A DNA stretch of 16,006 nucleotides from DASQEH01 sp038239485. Lineage in GTDB: Bacteria; Actinomycetota; Actinomycetes; Propionibacteriales; Nocardioidaceae. Where the stretch lies: contig JBBSET010000066.1 of NCBI GenBank assembly GCA_038239485.1, forward strand, positions 1 to 16,006. The letters are read 5' to 3'. How positions within the stretch are numbered: position 1 is the first letter of the stretch; each line of letters begins with the position of its first letter. A program made the position numbers and the translations under genes. Shown here piece after piece: positions 1-5,570 of this stretch. A model generated the notes under the pieces. It saw nothing but the letters and a program-made list of their open reading frames with translations, was not told where the DNA came from and ran no database searches.

Positions 1-42
1 ATCAGGGGGATGCTCCGAGGAGCTCGCGAGGGCGCAGCCTCA

Positions 43-561
43 CTAGGGGACCGAGATGGCTTTCATGGGCGGGGTGTGAACGCGGCGCTGTCCCGCGTTG
101 TAGCGCCACCCGTGCTTGAACTCGGCATGCACGGTGCCGTTGGTCGCGCGCGCATCGGCCGCCGTGAGCCCTAGGCTTGCCGAGCAGGCGGGCCACGCGC
201 CCCAACCCTGGTTCTTCAGGACCTTCTCGGCGATGATGATCTGCTCCGAGCGGCTGGCCAGGTCGGCCCGGCTGGCGTACTTCCCGCCGCCGTACGCGAG
301 CCAGGTGCCGGCGTTGAACTGCACACCCCCGTAGTAGCCGTTGCCGGTGTTGATGTGCCAGTTGCCGCCGGACTCGCAGCCTGCCAGCCGGTTCCAGGTC
401 TGGTCGGTGGCGGCGGTGGCGCTCGACATCGTGGAGGAGAGAGGTGCGGCGACGGCGGCGGCAGCAGCCACGGCGAGGGCAGCTGTGCGCACCGACCGCC
501 TTGCTGCTGGTCGCGGGGTTCCAGTCGTTTTTTGGGCGCGGTGACGTGGCTCATAGGCCAT
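43..561 (-). CDS. Secreted resuscitation-promoting factor (Rpf)-like transglycosylase
   Basis: This 172-aa protein has an Rpf (lysozyme-like) domain, which cleaves peptidoglycan glycan strands and helps dormant or sporulating actinobacteria resume growth. Residues 1-51 form a long signal peptide: a basic N-region rich in R/K, then an Ala/Val-rich core at about 27-40 and a likely cleavage near ATA-ATD. The Rpf domain covers about residues 54-131. It has the hallmark CESGGNW stretch with the catalytic glutamate E63, a YYGGVQF stretch, and two cysteines (C62, C126) that fit the family disulfide. About 40 residues follow with no LysM, G5 or other domain, so this is a minimal family member. The ATG at 561 is preceded by a GGGAAGG ribosome binding site (569-575) with 7 bases between. 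Expression is probably governed by the c-di-AMP riboswitch immediately upstream. Family assignment is secure; which Rpf paralogue it is cannot be told. Confidence 0.93.
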   Translation of the reverse strand: MAYEPRHRAQKTTGTPRPAARRSVRTAALAVAAAAAVAAPLSSTMSSATAATDQTWNRLAGCESGGNWHINTGNGYYGGVQFNAGTWLAYGGGKYASRADLASRSEQIIIAEKVLKNQGWGAWPACSASLGLTAADARATNGTVHAEFKHGWRYNAGQRRVHTPPMKAISVP

Positions 562-574
562 GGATTAGCCTTCC

Positions 575-762
575 CGCCGCCTACGAAGTGAGCTGTCGGG
601 TTCGGGCGGAAAGGTGCGCCCGGTCGCCTGCCGTGATGGCCAAGCAACTTCACCCCGAGGCTTCTGCGACCGTGGTCGCCGAGGCCGTGTTCACGGGTCC
701 CCCGCTCCTACCCAGTTCGGTGTTTGGTCGTGGCTGCCGTCTGCGGTGGGTAGGATTCGGCG
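575..762 (-). promoter_or_regulatory. c-di-AMP riboswitch (ydaO/yuaA family) in the rpf leader
   Basis: On the minus strand the leader contains two blocks I recognise as conserved in ydaO-type c-di-AMP riboswitches: TAGGAGCGGGGGACCC (710-695) and CCGAACCCGACAGCTCAC (605-588). They lie in the expected order and about 90 nt apart. The ends close into a P1 helix: 762-750 (CGCCGAATCCTAC) pairs with 584-575 (GTAGGCGGCG) through CCTAC/GTAGG and CGCCG/CGGCG, leaving a 3-nt AAU bulge. The span of about 188 nt suits the class. Riboswitches of this class sit upstream of rpf and other cell-wall hydrolase genes in actinobacteria and usually lower expression when c-di-AMP is high. The 3' strand of P1 touches the Shine-Dalgarno sequence, so there is no room for an intrinsic terminator. 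Exact outer limits are approximate. Confidence 0.93.
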
Positions 763-802
763 TCCCGCTCGCGGCGTCCCTCCCGGTGGAGGCACCCGCC
801 AG

Positions 803-831
803 ACCCTACGCGACCTCTTTATAACGGGCAA
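803..831 (-). promoter_or_regulatory. Candidate sigma-70-type promoter for the riboswitch-rpf transcript
   Basis: On the minus strand a TTGCCC -35 element (831-826) and a TAGGGT -10 element (808-803) are separated by exactly 17 bp. This matches the actinobacterial TTGNNN/TANNNT pattern. Transcription would begin near 796-797, about 35 nt before the riboswitch P1 helix, giving a 5' leader of about 235 nt. Only sequence similarity supports this. Confidence 0.55.
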
Positions 832-952
832 GTCACGGTCGCCTCTCAGCGGCATCGTGTGGCGCGTCTCACCGCGTCTCACCCGCGTGTCCTTGGAGTG
901 CCTGTCTTGACCTGTGAACAACGCCGCACGCGGGCACTGCCAGGATGGCCGA

Positions 953-2050
953 GTGGAACTGTCGACGCTCAGCGACCGGGCCTGGGAGCGTGGACGGCTG
1001 TCGCTCGCGGCCAGGCTGCGACGGCTTCAGTCGAAGGGCTGGATGATCGGGCAGTGCGCGATCGCAGCAGGCGTCGCCTGGCTGATCGGGCGCTATCTCT
1101 TCGATCACACGACGCCCTTCTTCGCCCCCGTTGCCGCGGTCCTCTCGCTCGGCACCTCGTACGGCCAGCGGCTCCGACGGGTCGCCGAAGTCTCCGTGGG
1201 CGTCTCCATCGGCATCGGGATCGCCGACCTCTTCAGTCACGTCTTCGGACATGGTGACTGGCAGGTCGCCGTCATCGTGGCAGCCGCCATGTCGGCCGCC
1301 GTGCTCCTGGACGCCGGCGTGCTGTTCGTCAACCAGGCCGCCGTGCAGTCCATCACCGTCTCCCTCCTGCTGCCGCTGGACGGCGGGCTGAGCCGCATCG
1401 AGGATGCCCTGATCGGTGGCGGCGTGGCACTGGTGGCCGCGACGATCGTGCCGGCCGCGCCGCTGCGCAAACCGCGCGAGACCGCGGCGAAGGTGACCTT
1501 CGAGCTGGCCCGGCTGCTCAGGTCGGCGAGGGAGAGCGCACGCCAGGTCGACCTGGAGCAGGCCTCGGAGGTACTCGCCAGAGCGAGGGAGACGGAGTCG
1601 TCGCTGAATGACCTGCGCGCGGCCGCCCGCGAGGGGCTGGAAGTGGTGCGCTCGTCGCCGTTCCGCCGACGGGCCCGAGGACACGTGCGGTCGATCGCCG
1701 AGCTGGTCGGGCCGCTGGACCGGGCGCTGCGCAACACCAGGGTGCTGATCAGGAGGATCGAGGTGAGCGCGCGGCTGCAGGAGACGATGCCGCCGGACTA
1801 CCTGATCATCATGGACGAGCTTGCCGGTGCGACCGAGATGCTCGCTCGCGAGTTCGCCGAGAACCGGCCCCCGGAGGCGGTTCAGCCGCGCCTGGTCGAG
1901 ATCACCGACGTGACGGCGACCGCCAGCGAGCCGTTGACCCTGTCGGCAGCCGTCGTGCTGGGCCAGATGCGGTCCCTGGCTGTCGACCTGCTGGAGCTGT
2001 CGGGGCTGAGCCACGAGGAGGCAGTCGGCCTCGTTCCTCCGCGGGTATAG
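953..2050 (+). CDS. FUSC / aromatic acid exporter-like inner-membrane protein
   Basis: This is a membrane protein of about 365 aa with the layout of the FUSC/ArAE-like family (proposed efflux of aromatic acids or similar organic anions). An N-terminal block of about six helices (roughly residues 29-168) includes a first helix around GWMIGQCAIAAGVAWLIG and a following segment FFAPVAAVLSLGTSYGQRLRR, typical of the family. After the membrane block comes a basic junction (PLRKPRET) and a long, Arg/Glu-rich helical cytoplasmic half to the C-terminus. I chose the GTG at 953 because AGGATGG lies 4 bases before it (942-948). An in-frame GTG at 914 would add 13 residues and has no clear ribosome binding site. 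It stands alone on its strand, divergent from rpf and 157 bp before the TetR gene. Substrate unknown; a role next to a drug-efflux pair is suggestive only. Confidence 0.75.
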   Translation: MELSTLSDRAWERGRLSLAARLRRLQSKGWMIGQCAIAAGVAWLIGRYLFDHTTPFFAPVAAVLSLGTSYGQRLRRVAEVSVGVSIGIGIADLFSHVFGHGDWQVAVIVAAAMSAAVLLDAGVLFVNQAAVQSITVSLLLPLDGGLSRIEDALIGGGVALVAATIVPAAPLRKPRETAAKVTFELARLLRSARESARQVDLEQASEVLARARETESSLNDLRAAAREGLEVVRSSPFRRRARGHVRSIAELVGPLDRALRNTRVLIRRIEVSARLQETMPPDYLIIMDELAGATEMLAREFAENRPPEAVQPRLVEITDVTATASEPLTLSAAVVLGQMRSLAVDLLELSGLSHEEAVGLVPPRV

Positions 2051-2096
2051 ACCGACGACCACGGCTGCTGTCGCGTTGAGGCTTTAGCCTGATTTG

Positions 2097-2118
2097 CGCT
2101 GTGACTCAGGTCACAGCG
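2097..2118. promoter_or_regulatory. Perfect 22-bp palindrome with a CRP-type core (TGTGA-N6-TCACA)
   Basis: Arms CGCTGTGAC (2097-2105) and GTCACAGCG (2110-2118) flank TCAG. The inner part reads TGTGA-CTCAGG-TCACA, the classical CRP/FNR-superfamily recognition pattern that actinobacterial Crp/GlxR proteins also use. It lies 7 bp upstream of the -35 box of the tetR promoter. The same sequence could instead fold into a 9-bp RNA hairpin ending the upstream FUSC-like gene, although no T-run follows. Both readings are possible. Confidence 0.5.
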
Positions 2119-2125
2119 AAACAGT

Positions 2126-2154
2126 TTGGCACCGTTCGGGCAGCGGAGTAGCGT
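2126..2154 (+). promoter_or_regulatory. Promoter of the TetR-family gene
   Basis: TTGGCA (2126-2131) and TAGCGT (2149-2154) are separated by 17 bp, close to the actinobacterial housekeeping consensus. The start of transcription would be about 2161, which is the first base of the palindromic operator. A GAAACAGTTT motif (2118-2127) overlaps the -35 box. Confidence 0.65.
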
Positions 2155-2160
2155 CACCTT

Positions 2161-2185
2161 ATGAAACGGAACAGTTTCGTTTCAT
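2161..2185. promoter_or_regulatory. Operator-like 25-bp inverted repeat upstream of tetR
   Basis: The arms ATGAAACG (2161-2168) and CGTTTCAT (2178-2185) are perfect inverted repeats around a 9-bp centre, GAACAGTTT. The site sits at the predicted transcription start and before the ribosome binding site GGAAGG (2195-2200). Most TetR-family proteins repress their own gene from such a site, so autoregulation is likely. Repressor identity is inferred from position. Confidence 0.65.
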
Positions 2186-2207
2186 CGAGGTGAACGGAAG
2201 GTGACGC

Positions 2208-2858
2208 GTGATCGACCCCAGTCTGCGCTCGTCACCCAGACCTTCATCACGGCCACGCATCGAAGGTGCCAGAGAGAACGAGATTCTCGATGCCACCGTG
2301 ACGCTTCTCGCCTCCGTCGGCTACGACCGGCTCACCATGGACGCCGTCGCCACCGAAGCCAAGGCGAGCAAGGCCACGCTGTACCGGCGGTGGGAGTCGA
2401 AAGCCGAGCTGGTCGTCGACGCCATCGCCAGAGCCAAAGGTTCGCCGCACCCGAGCATCATCGACTCCGGCAGTCTGCGCGGCGACCTGGTCGCCATGGC
2501 CTGCCACAAGGGCGGCGGCGGTCTCAACGACCCGCACGCCCTCAACGTGGCGTCGAGCGTCATCACCGCACTGCAGCACGACGAGGAGTTCAGCGAGGCC
2601 TTCCACGCTCGCTTCCTCGATCCGATGGAGGCTGCCATGCGCGGCGTGTACGAGCGCGCCCAGCGTCGAGGCGAGATCCCCGCAGACGTGGACCTCGACC
2701 TGCTCGCGTCCGTGCTCACAGCGGTCATCCTGCACCGGGCGTTCGTCCTGCGCCTCTCCGTCGACGACGCGATAGTCGAGCGGATCATCGACGAGGTCGT
2801 CCTCCCGGCAGCCAGGTGCGCGTCGGTCACGCCGCTACCCGTACCCAGGCAGAGCTGA
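2208..2858 (+). CDS. TetR/AcrR-family transcriptional regulator
   Basis: This 216-aa protein has an N-terminal TetR DNA-binding domain at about residues 22-70: a first helix around ENEILDATVTLLASVGYD, then the helix-turn-helix TMDAVATEAKASKATLYRRW, ending in the family signature YRRWESKAEL. The C-terminal part (about 75-200) is all-helical and ligand-binding in this family, with a Gly run HKGGGGLND near residue 100. The GTG at 2208 is preceded by GGAAGG at 7 bases. A nearby GTG at 2201 is in another frame. Its own promoter and a palindromic operator lie directly upstream, suggesting autorepression. The next gene on the same strand, 137 nt away, is a DHA2-type exporter, the classical TetR-exporter pairing, so the exporter is the probable target. 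The inducer cannot be read from the sequence. Confidence 0.92.
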   Translation: MIDPSLRSSPRPSSRPRIEGARENEILDATVTLLASVGYDRLTMDAVATEAKASKATLYRRWESKAELVVDAIARAKGSPHPSIIDSGSLRGDLVAMACHKGGGGLNDPHALNVASSVITALQHDEEFSEAFHARFLDPMEAAMRGVYERAQRRGEIPADVDLDLLASVLTAVILHRAFVLRLSVDDAIVERIIDEVVLPAARCASVTPLPVPRQS

Positions 2859-2995
2859 CAACAGCGCCGTCCCCATCACCCCCCCAACCGCTCCACCAGC
2901 ACCTCGACTGCGCTCATCGCAGGACCGCGCGCCCTCGACATGTGACGACTCGTCCCCCCCTACAAGCGACCACGACCCCCAGACAAGGAACCCCC
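2859..2995 (+). promoter_or_regulatory. C-rich, G-poor leader between tetR and the exporter
   Basis: By hand count these 137 nt contain about 69 C and 25 G, with several runs of five or more C. Flanking coding sequence is far more balanced. A long unstructured C-over-G stretch is the known signature of Rho-utilisation sites, so this segment may allow Rho-dependent termination between repressor and exporter. I see no separate strong promoter here. The exporter ribosome binding site AAGGAA (2985-2990) lies at its end. Confidence 0.35.
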
Positions 2996-4564
2996 ATGAC
3001 CACCGATCTGCAAGCGAGCGGGCAGGAGGAAGCCACCCAAGGTCACCGACACCTGGGTGCCGCCCTGGTGGTGATCTCCATCGCCCAGCTCATGGTGGTG
3101 CTCGACAGCACCATCGCCAACATCGCCATCCCCTACATGGCCAACGACCTGCACTTCAGCAAGGCCAACCAGTCCTGGATCATCACCGGGTACACCCTCG
3201 CCTTCGGCGGTCTGCTCCTGCTCGGTGGCCGTCTCGGCGACCTGTTCGGACGCCGCAGGATCTTCATGCTCGGCGTCTCGCTCTTCGCGTTCGCCTCGCT
3301 GCTCGGTGGAATCGCCCAGAACCAGGAGATGTTGCTCGCCGCGCGAGGCGTCCAGGGTCTCGGCGCCGCCATCGCCAGTCCGACGGCGCTGGCCCTGATC
3401 ACGACGACGTTCCCGGCGGGTAAGCAGCGCAACCGCGCCTTCGCGGTGTATGCCGCGATGTCGGGAGCCGGCGCTGCCGTCGGCCTGATCCTCGGTGGAT
3501 GGCTCACCGAGTACTCGTGGCGCTGGACCTTCCTGATCAACGTGCCGATCGGCATCACCGCCGCGGTGCTGGCCCCTGTGGTGCTGGCGGAGAGCGCGCG
3601 ACGACGGCTCGCACTCGACCTGCCCGGAGCGCTGTCGGGTACCATCGGCCTGCTGTCGCTGGTGTACGGCCTGACCCGTGCCGCCGACGCCAGCCATGGG
3701 TGGGGCGACCCGTGGACCATCGCGGCGCTCGCCGCCGGAGCGGCGCTGCTGGCCTCGTTCATCTTTATCGAGAGCGTCGTCAAGGAGCCTTTGATGCCGC
3801 TGCGCATCCTGGCCGACCGGACCCGCGGCGTGAGCTTCCTGGTCATGATGCTGGTGCCCGCCGCGATGTTCGCGATGTTCTACTTCCTCAGCATCGACGT
3901 CCAGGACGGGATGGGCTACAGCTCCCTCAAGACCGGCTTCGCGTTCCTGCCCTTCAGCGCCGGCATCATCGTGTCTGCCGGGATCGCCTCGAACCTGCTC
4001 GCCAGGGTCGACGCCCGGTGGCTCGCAGGCTTCGGGACCGCCCTGGCAGGGGTCGGCCTGTTCGGGTTCTCCCGGCTGCCGTACTCCGACTCGCTGCCGA
4101 CACTCGGTGTCCACGCGTCGTACGTCACCGACCTGCTGCCGTGGATCGTGATCATGTCGTTCGGCATGGGCTTCGTGTTCGTCCCTCTGACCTTGACGGC
4201 CGTGCACGGCGTCTCCGGTGACGACACCGGGATCGGCTCCGGCGTGCTGAACGCCATGCAGCAGGTCGGCGGGTCTCTCGGACTCGCCACCTTGAGCACG
4301 GTGGCCGTCCATGCCACGACGAGCAAGGCCAACGAGATCGTGGCCAGCGCCCATGCGCAGCTCGGTGCCACCCAGACACCGCAGCAGCTGCAGGCCTTCA
4401 AGAGCTCGGTCGTCAACGTGGCGTTCGCCTACGGCTCCACCCACGCCTTCATCGTCGGCGCGATCATGATCTGGGTCGGCGCGCTCATCGCCTTCCTGTT
4501 CATGCGGGTGAGCCACCAGGAGCTCAACGACACCGAGGTGACGGCCGGCGTCGCCGTTGGCTGA
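2996..4564 (+). CDS. DHA2-family (EmrB/QacA-type) MFS drug:H+ antiporter
   Basis: This 522-aa cytoplasmic-membrane protein is predicted to have 14 helices, the size and layout of DHA2 multidrug exporters driven by the proton gradient. The first helix carries LDSTIANIAIP (residues 36-46), the family motif D1 with its Asp37. Motif A between helices 2 and 3 reads GGRLGDLFGRRR (77-88). A motif C-like Gly-rich helix, GAGAAVGLILGGWLTE, lies in helix 5. The start ATG at 2996 has AAGGAA five bases upstream. The reading frame stays open far upstream of it, but that extension has no membrane features and overlaps tetR in another frame. It follows the TetR gene on the same strand and is probably induced by that regulator's ligand. 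The exported compound is unknown: antiseptics, dyes or antibiotics are typical of the family. Confidence 0.92.
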   Translation: MTTDLQASGQEEATQGHRHLGAALVVISIAQLMVVLDSTIANIAIPYMANDLHFSKANQSWIITGYTLAFGGLLLLGGRLGDLFGRRRIFMLGVSLFAFASLLGGIAQNQEMLLAARGVQGLGAAIASPTALALITTTFPAGKQRNRAFAVYAAMSGAGAAVGLILGGWLTEYSWRWTFLINVPIGITAAVLAPVVLAESARRRLALDLPGALSGTIGLLSLVYGLTRAADASHGWGDPWTIAALAAGAALLASFIFIESVVKEPLMPLRILADRTRGVSFLVMMLVPAAMFAMFYFLSIDVQDGMGYSSLKTGFAFLPFSAGIIVSAGIASNLLARVDARWLAGFGTALAGVGLFGFSRLPYSDSLPTLGVHASYVTDLLPWIVIMSFGMGFVFVPLTLTAVHGVSGDDTGIGSGVLNAMQQVGGSLGLATLSTVAVHATTSKANEIVASAHAQLGATQTPQQLQAFKSSVVNVAFAYGSTHAFIVGAIMIWVGALIAFLFMRVSHQELNDTEVTAGVAVG

Positions 4565-4594
4565 TCTGCTGTGACCCCTGTCATGTGATGGGGT

Positions 4595-4631
4595 GAGGCG
4601 CCTGTCCCGGGTCATCGGGGGCGGGCGCCTC
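4595..4631. terminator. Hairpin between the convergent exporter and DUF1206 genes
   Basis: GAGGCGCC (4595-4602) and GGCGCCTC (4624-4631) form a perfect 8-bp GC-rich stem with a 21-nt loop that can pair further internally (CCC/GGG). It lies 31 bp past the exporter stop codon and 48 bp before the DUF1206 stop on the other strand, so it could end both transcripts. A weak T-rich tail (TTGGCTT) follows on the plus strand only. Confidence 0.6.
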
Positions 4632-4679
4632 TTGGCTTCACCAGGTCCGAGCCAGCGCCTCGTCGGGATGGGGGAGTAC

Positions 4680-5492
4680 TCAGGAGGAGGTGTCTGCGTC
4701 CTTGGCCCAGAAGAAGCAGTAGACGCCGAAGCAGCCGATACCGACCGCGACCACTGCTAGCAACCATGGCCCGAAGCCCTGTCTCAGCAGGGTGTGCAGG
4801 GCGACGTCGAGACCACCAGCCTTCTTGGGGTTGTACGTCACCGCTGCCCAGACGAACAGTGCGCCCACCACACCGAGCGAAAAGCCCTTGGCCGTATAGC
4901 CCGCCTGCCCGAGCTTGACCACGACGGACCCGGTGTCTCCCGACGTCGCCTGGGGCTGCAGATCGTGCTCGAAGGACCGCCGCACCGCTCTGGAAATGAG
5001 GTAGCACCCGATCGCGATGATGCCGATTCCGACCAGCGCTACGATCACCTGACCGAACGGCCAGCTGAGGATCTTCGCCGTCAGTCTGCTCTTCTTCGAG
5101 CTGGAACTGGCGCCGACAGCGGTCTTGACCGCGCTCGAGGCCAGCACGAGGTAGACGACGACCTTCCCTGCCGATCCGAGCCGCTTGACGACCCGCTTGC
5201 CGCCGTCGTGCTTGGTGTGCCCCCAGAGCGCGTCGAAGAACTGCCACACCGCCAGCGCCACGAAGCCGGCGGCGACGATCCACAGGAGGGGCTTGCCGAA
5301 GGGTTGCTGGGCGAGCTGCTGCATCGCGCCTTGCTGGCTCGCTGCGCCCGAGCTGCTCCCGAACGCCAGTTGAAGAGCCAGCCAGGCGATGAGAAGGTGG
5401 ACCACGCCGTACGACACCAGCCCGACCCTGATGGCACGCTCGAGCCACTCGCTGTTGTCGACCTGTCGAGCCGCGCTCTTCGTATTGCTCAC
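4680..5492 (-). CDS. DUF1206-family membrane protein with three internal repeats
   Basis: This 270-aa protein has about six membrane helices and matches the DUF1206 family common in actinobacteria. Three two-helix repeats are visible. Each starts with a Gly/Tyr-containing helix (about residues 20-43, 104-126, 193-217). Each then has a second helix opened by an aromatic-Gly motif: QPFGKPLLWIVAAG at 63, WPFGQVIVALVGIG at 144 and QGFGPWLLAVVAVG at 238, ending in W/Y-rich segments. Loops are short, with a Lys/Ser-rich one at 129-140. There are no enzymatic motifs and no biochemical function is established for the family. The GTG start at 5492 is preceded by GAAGGGG about five bases away. It lies 78 bp after hrpA on the same strand; a lone TAGAGT -10-like box in that gap hints at its own promoter. 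Confidence 0.85.
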   Translation of the reverse strand: MSNTKSAARQVDNSEWLERAIRVGLVSYGVVHLLIAWLALQLAFGSSSGAASQQGAMQQLAQQPFGKPLLWIVAAGFVALAVWQFFDALWGHTKHDGGKRVVKRLGSAGKVVVYLVLASSAVKTAVGASSSSKKSRLTAKILSWPFGQVIVALVGIGIIAIGCYLISRAVRRSFEHDLQPQATSGDTGSVVVKLGQAGYTAKGFSLGVVGALFVWAAVTYNPKKAGGLDVALHTLLRQGFGPWLLAVVAVGIGCFGVYCFFWAKDADTSS

Positions 5493-5570
5493 AAAAACCC
5501 CTTCGCTGGGAACTCTGACGGACTCTAGTGTGATTCGAGCCGATCTGCCCCAGTCGGGACACGGTTTTAC

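Noticed and set aside
1..42. Possible terminator after rpf at the left edge
   Set aside because: Only 4-5 bp imperfect stems can be drawn and the window ends there. I see nothing else in these bases.
860..884. Short tandem-like repeat CGCGTCTCAC twice in the rpf / FUSC-like gap
   Set aside because: Only two copies of 10 bp, near no promoter element I can define; likely chance in GC-rich DNA.
914..952. Earlier GTG start for the FUSC-like protein
   Set aside because: It adds 13 residues with no clear ribosome binding site. The GTG at 953 has AGGATGG close by. The earlier start is not excluded.
2201..4564. A single 787-codon open frame that would fuse a long N-terminal extension to the MFS exporter
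   Set aside because: The first 265 codons are Arg/Pro/His-rich, show no domain, and overlap the well-supported TetR gene in another frame. The exporter has its own ATG and ribosome binding site at 2996.
2960..4615. A minus-strand frame of 551 codons antisense to the exporter
   Set aside because: The composition (His/Glu/Arg/Gly-rich, no hydrophobic core) is that of an antisense shadow, while the plus strand encodes a textbook 14-helix exporter.
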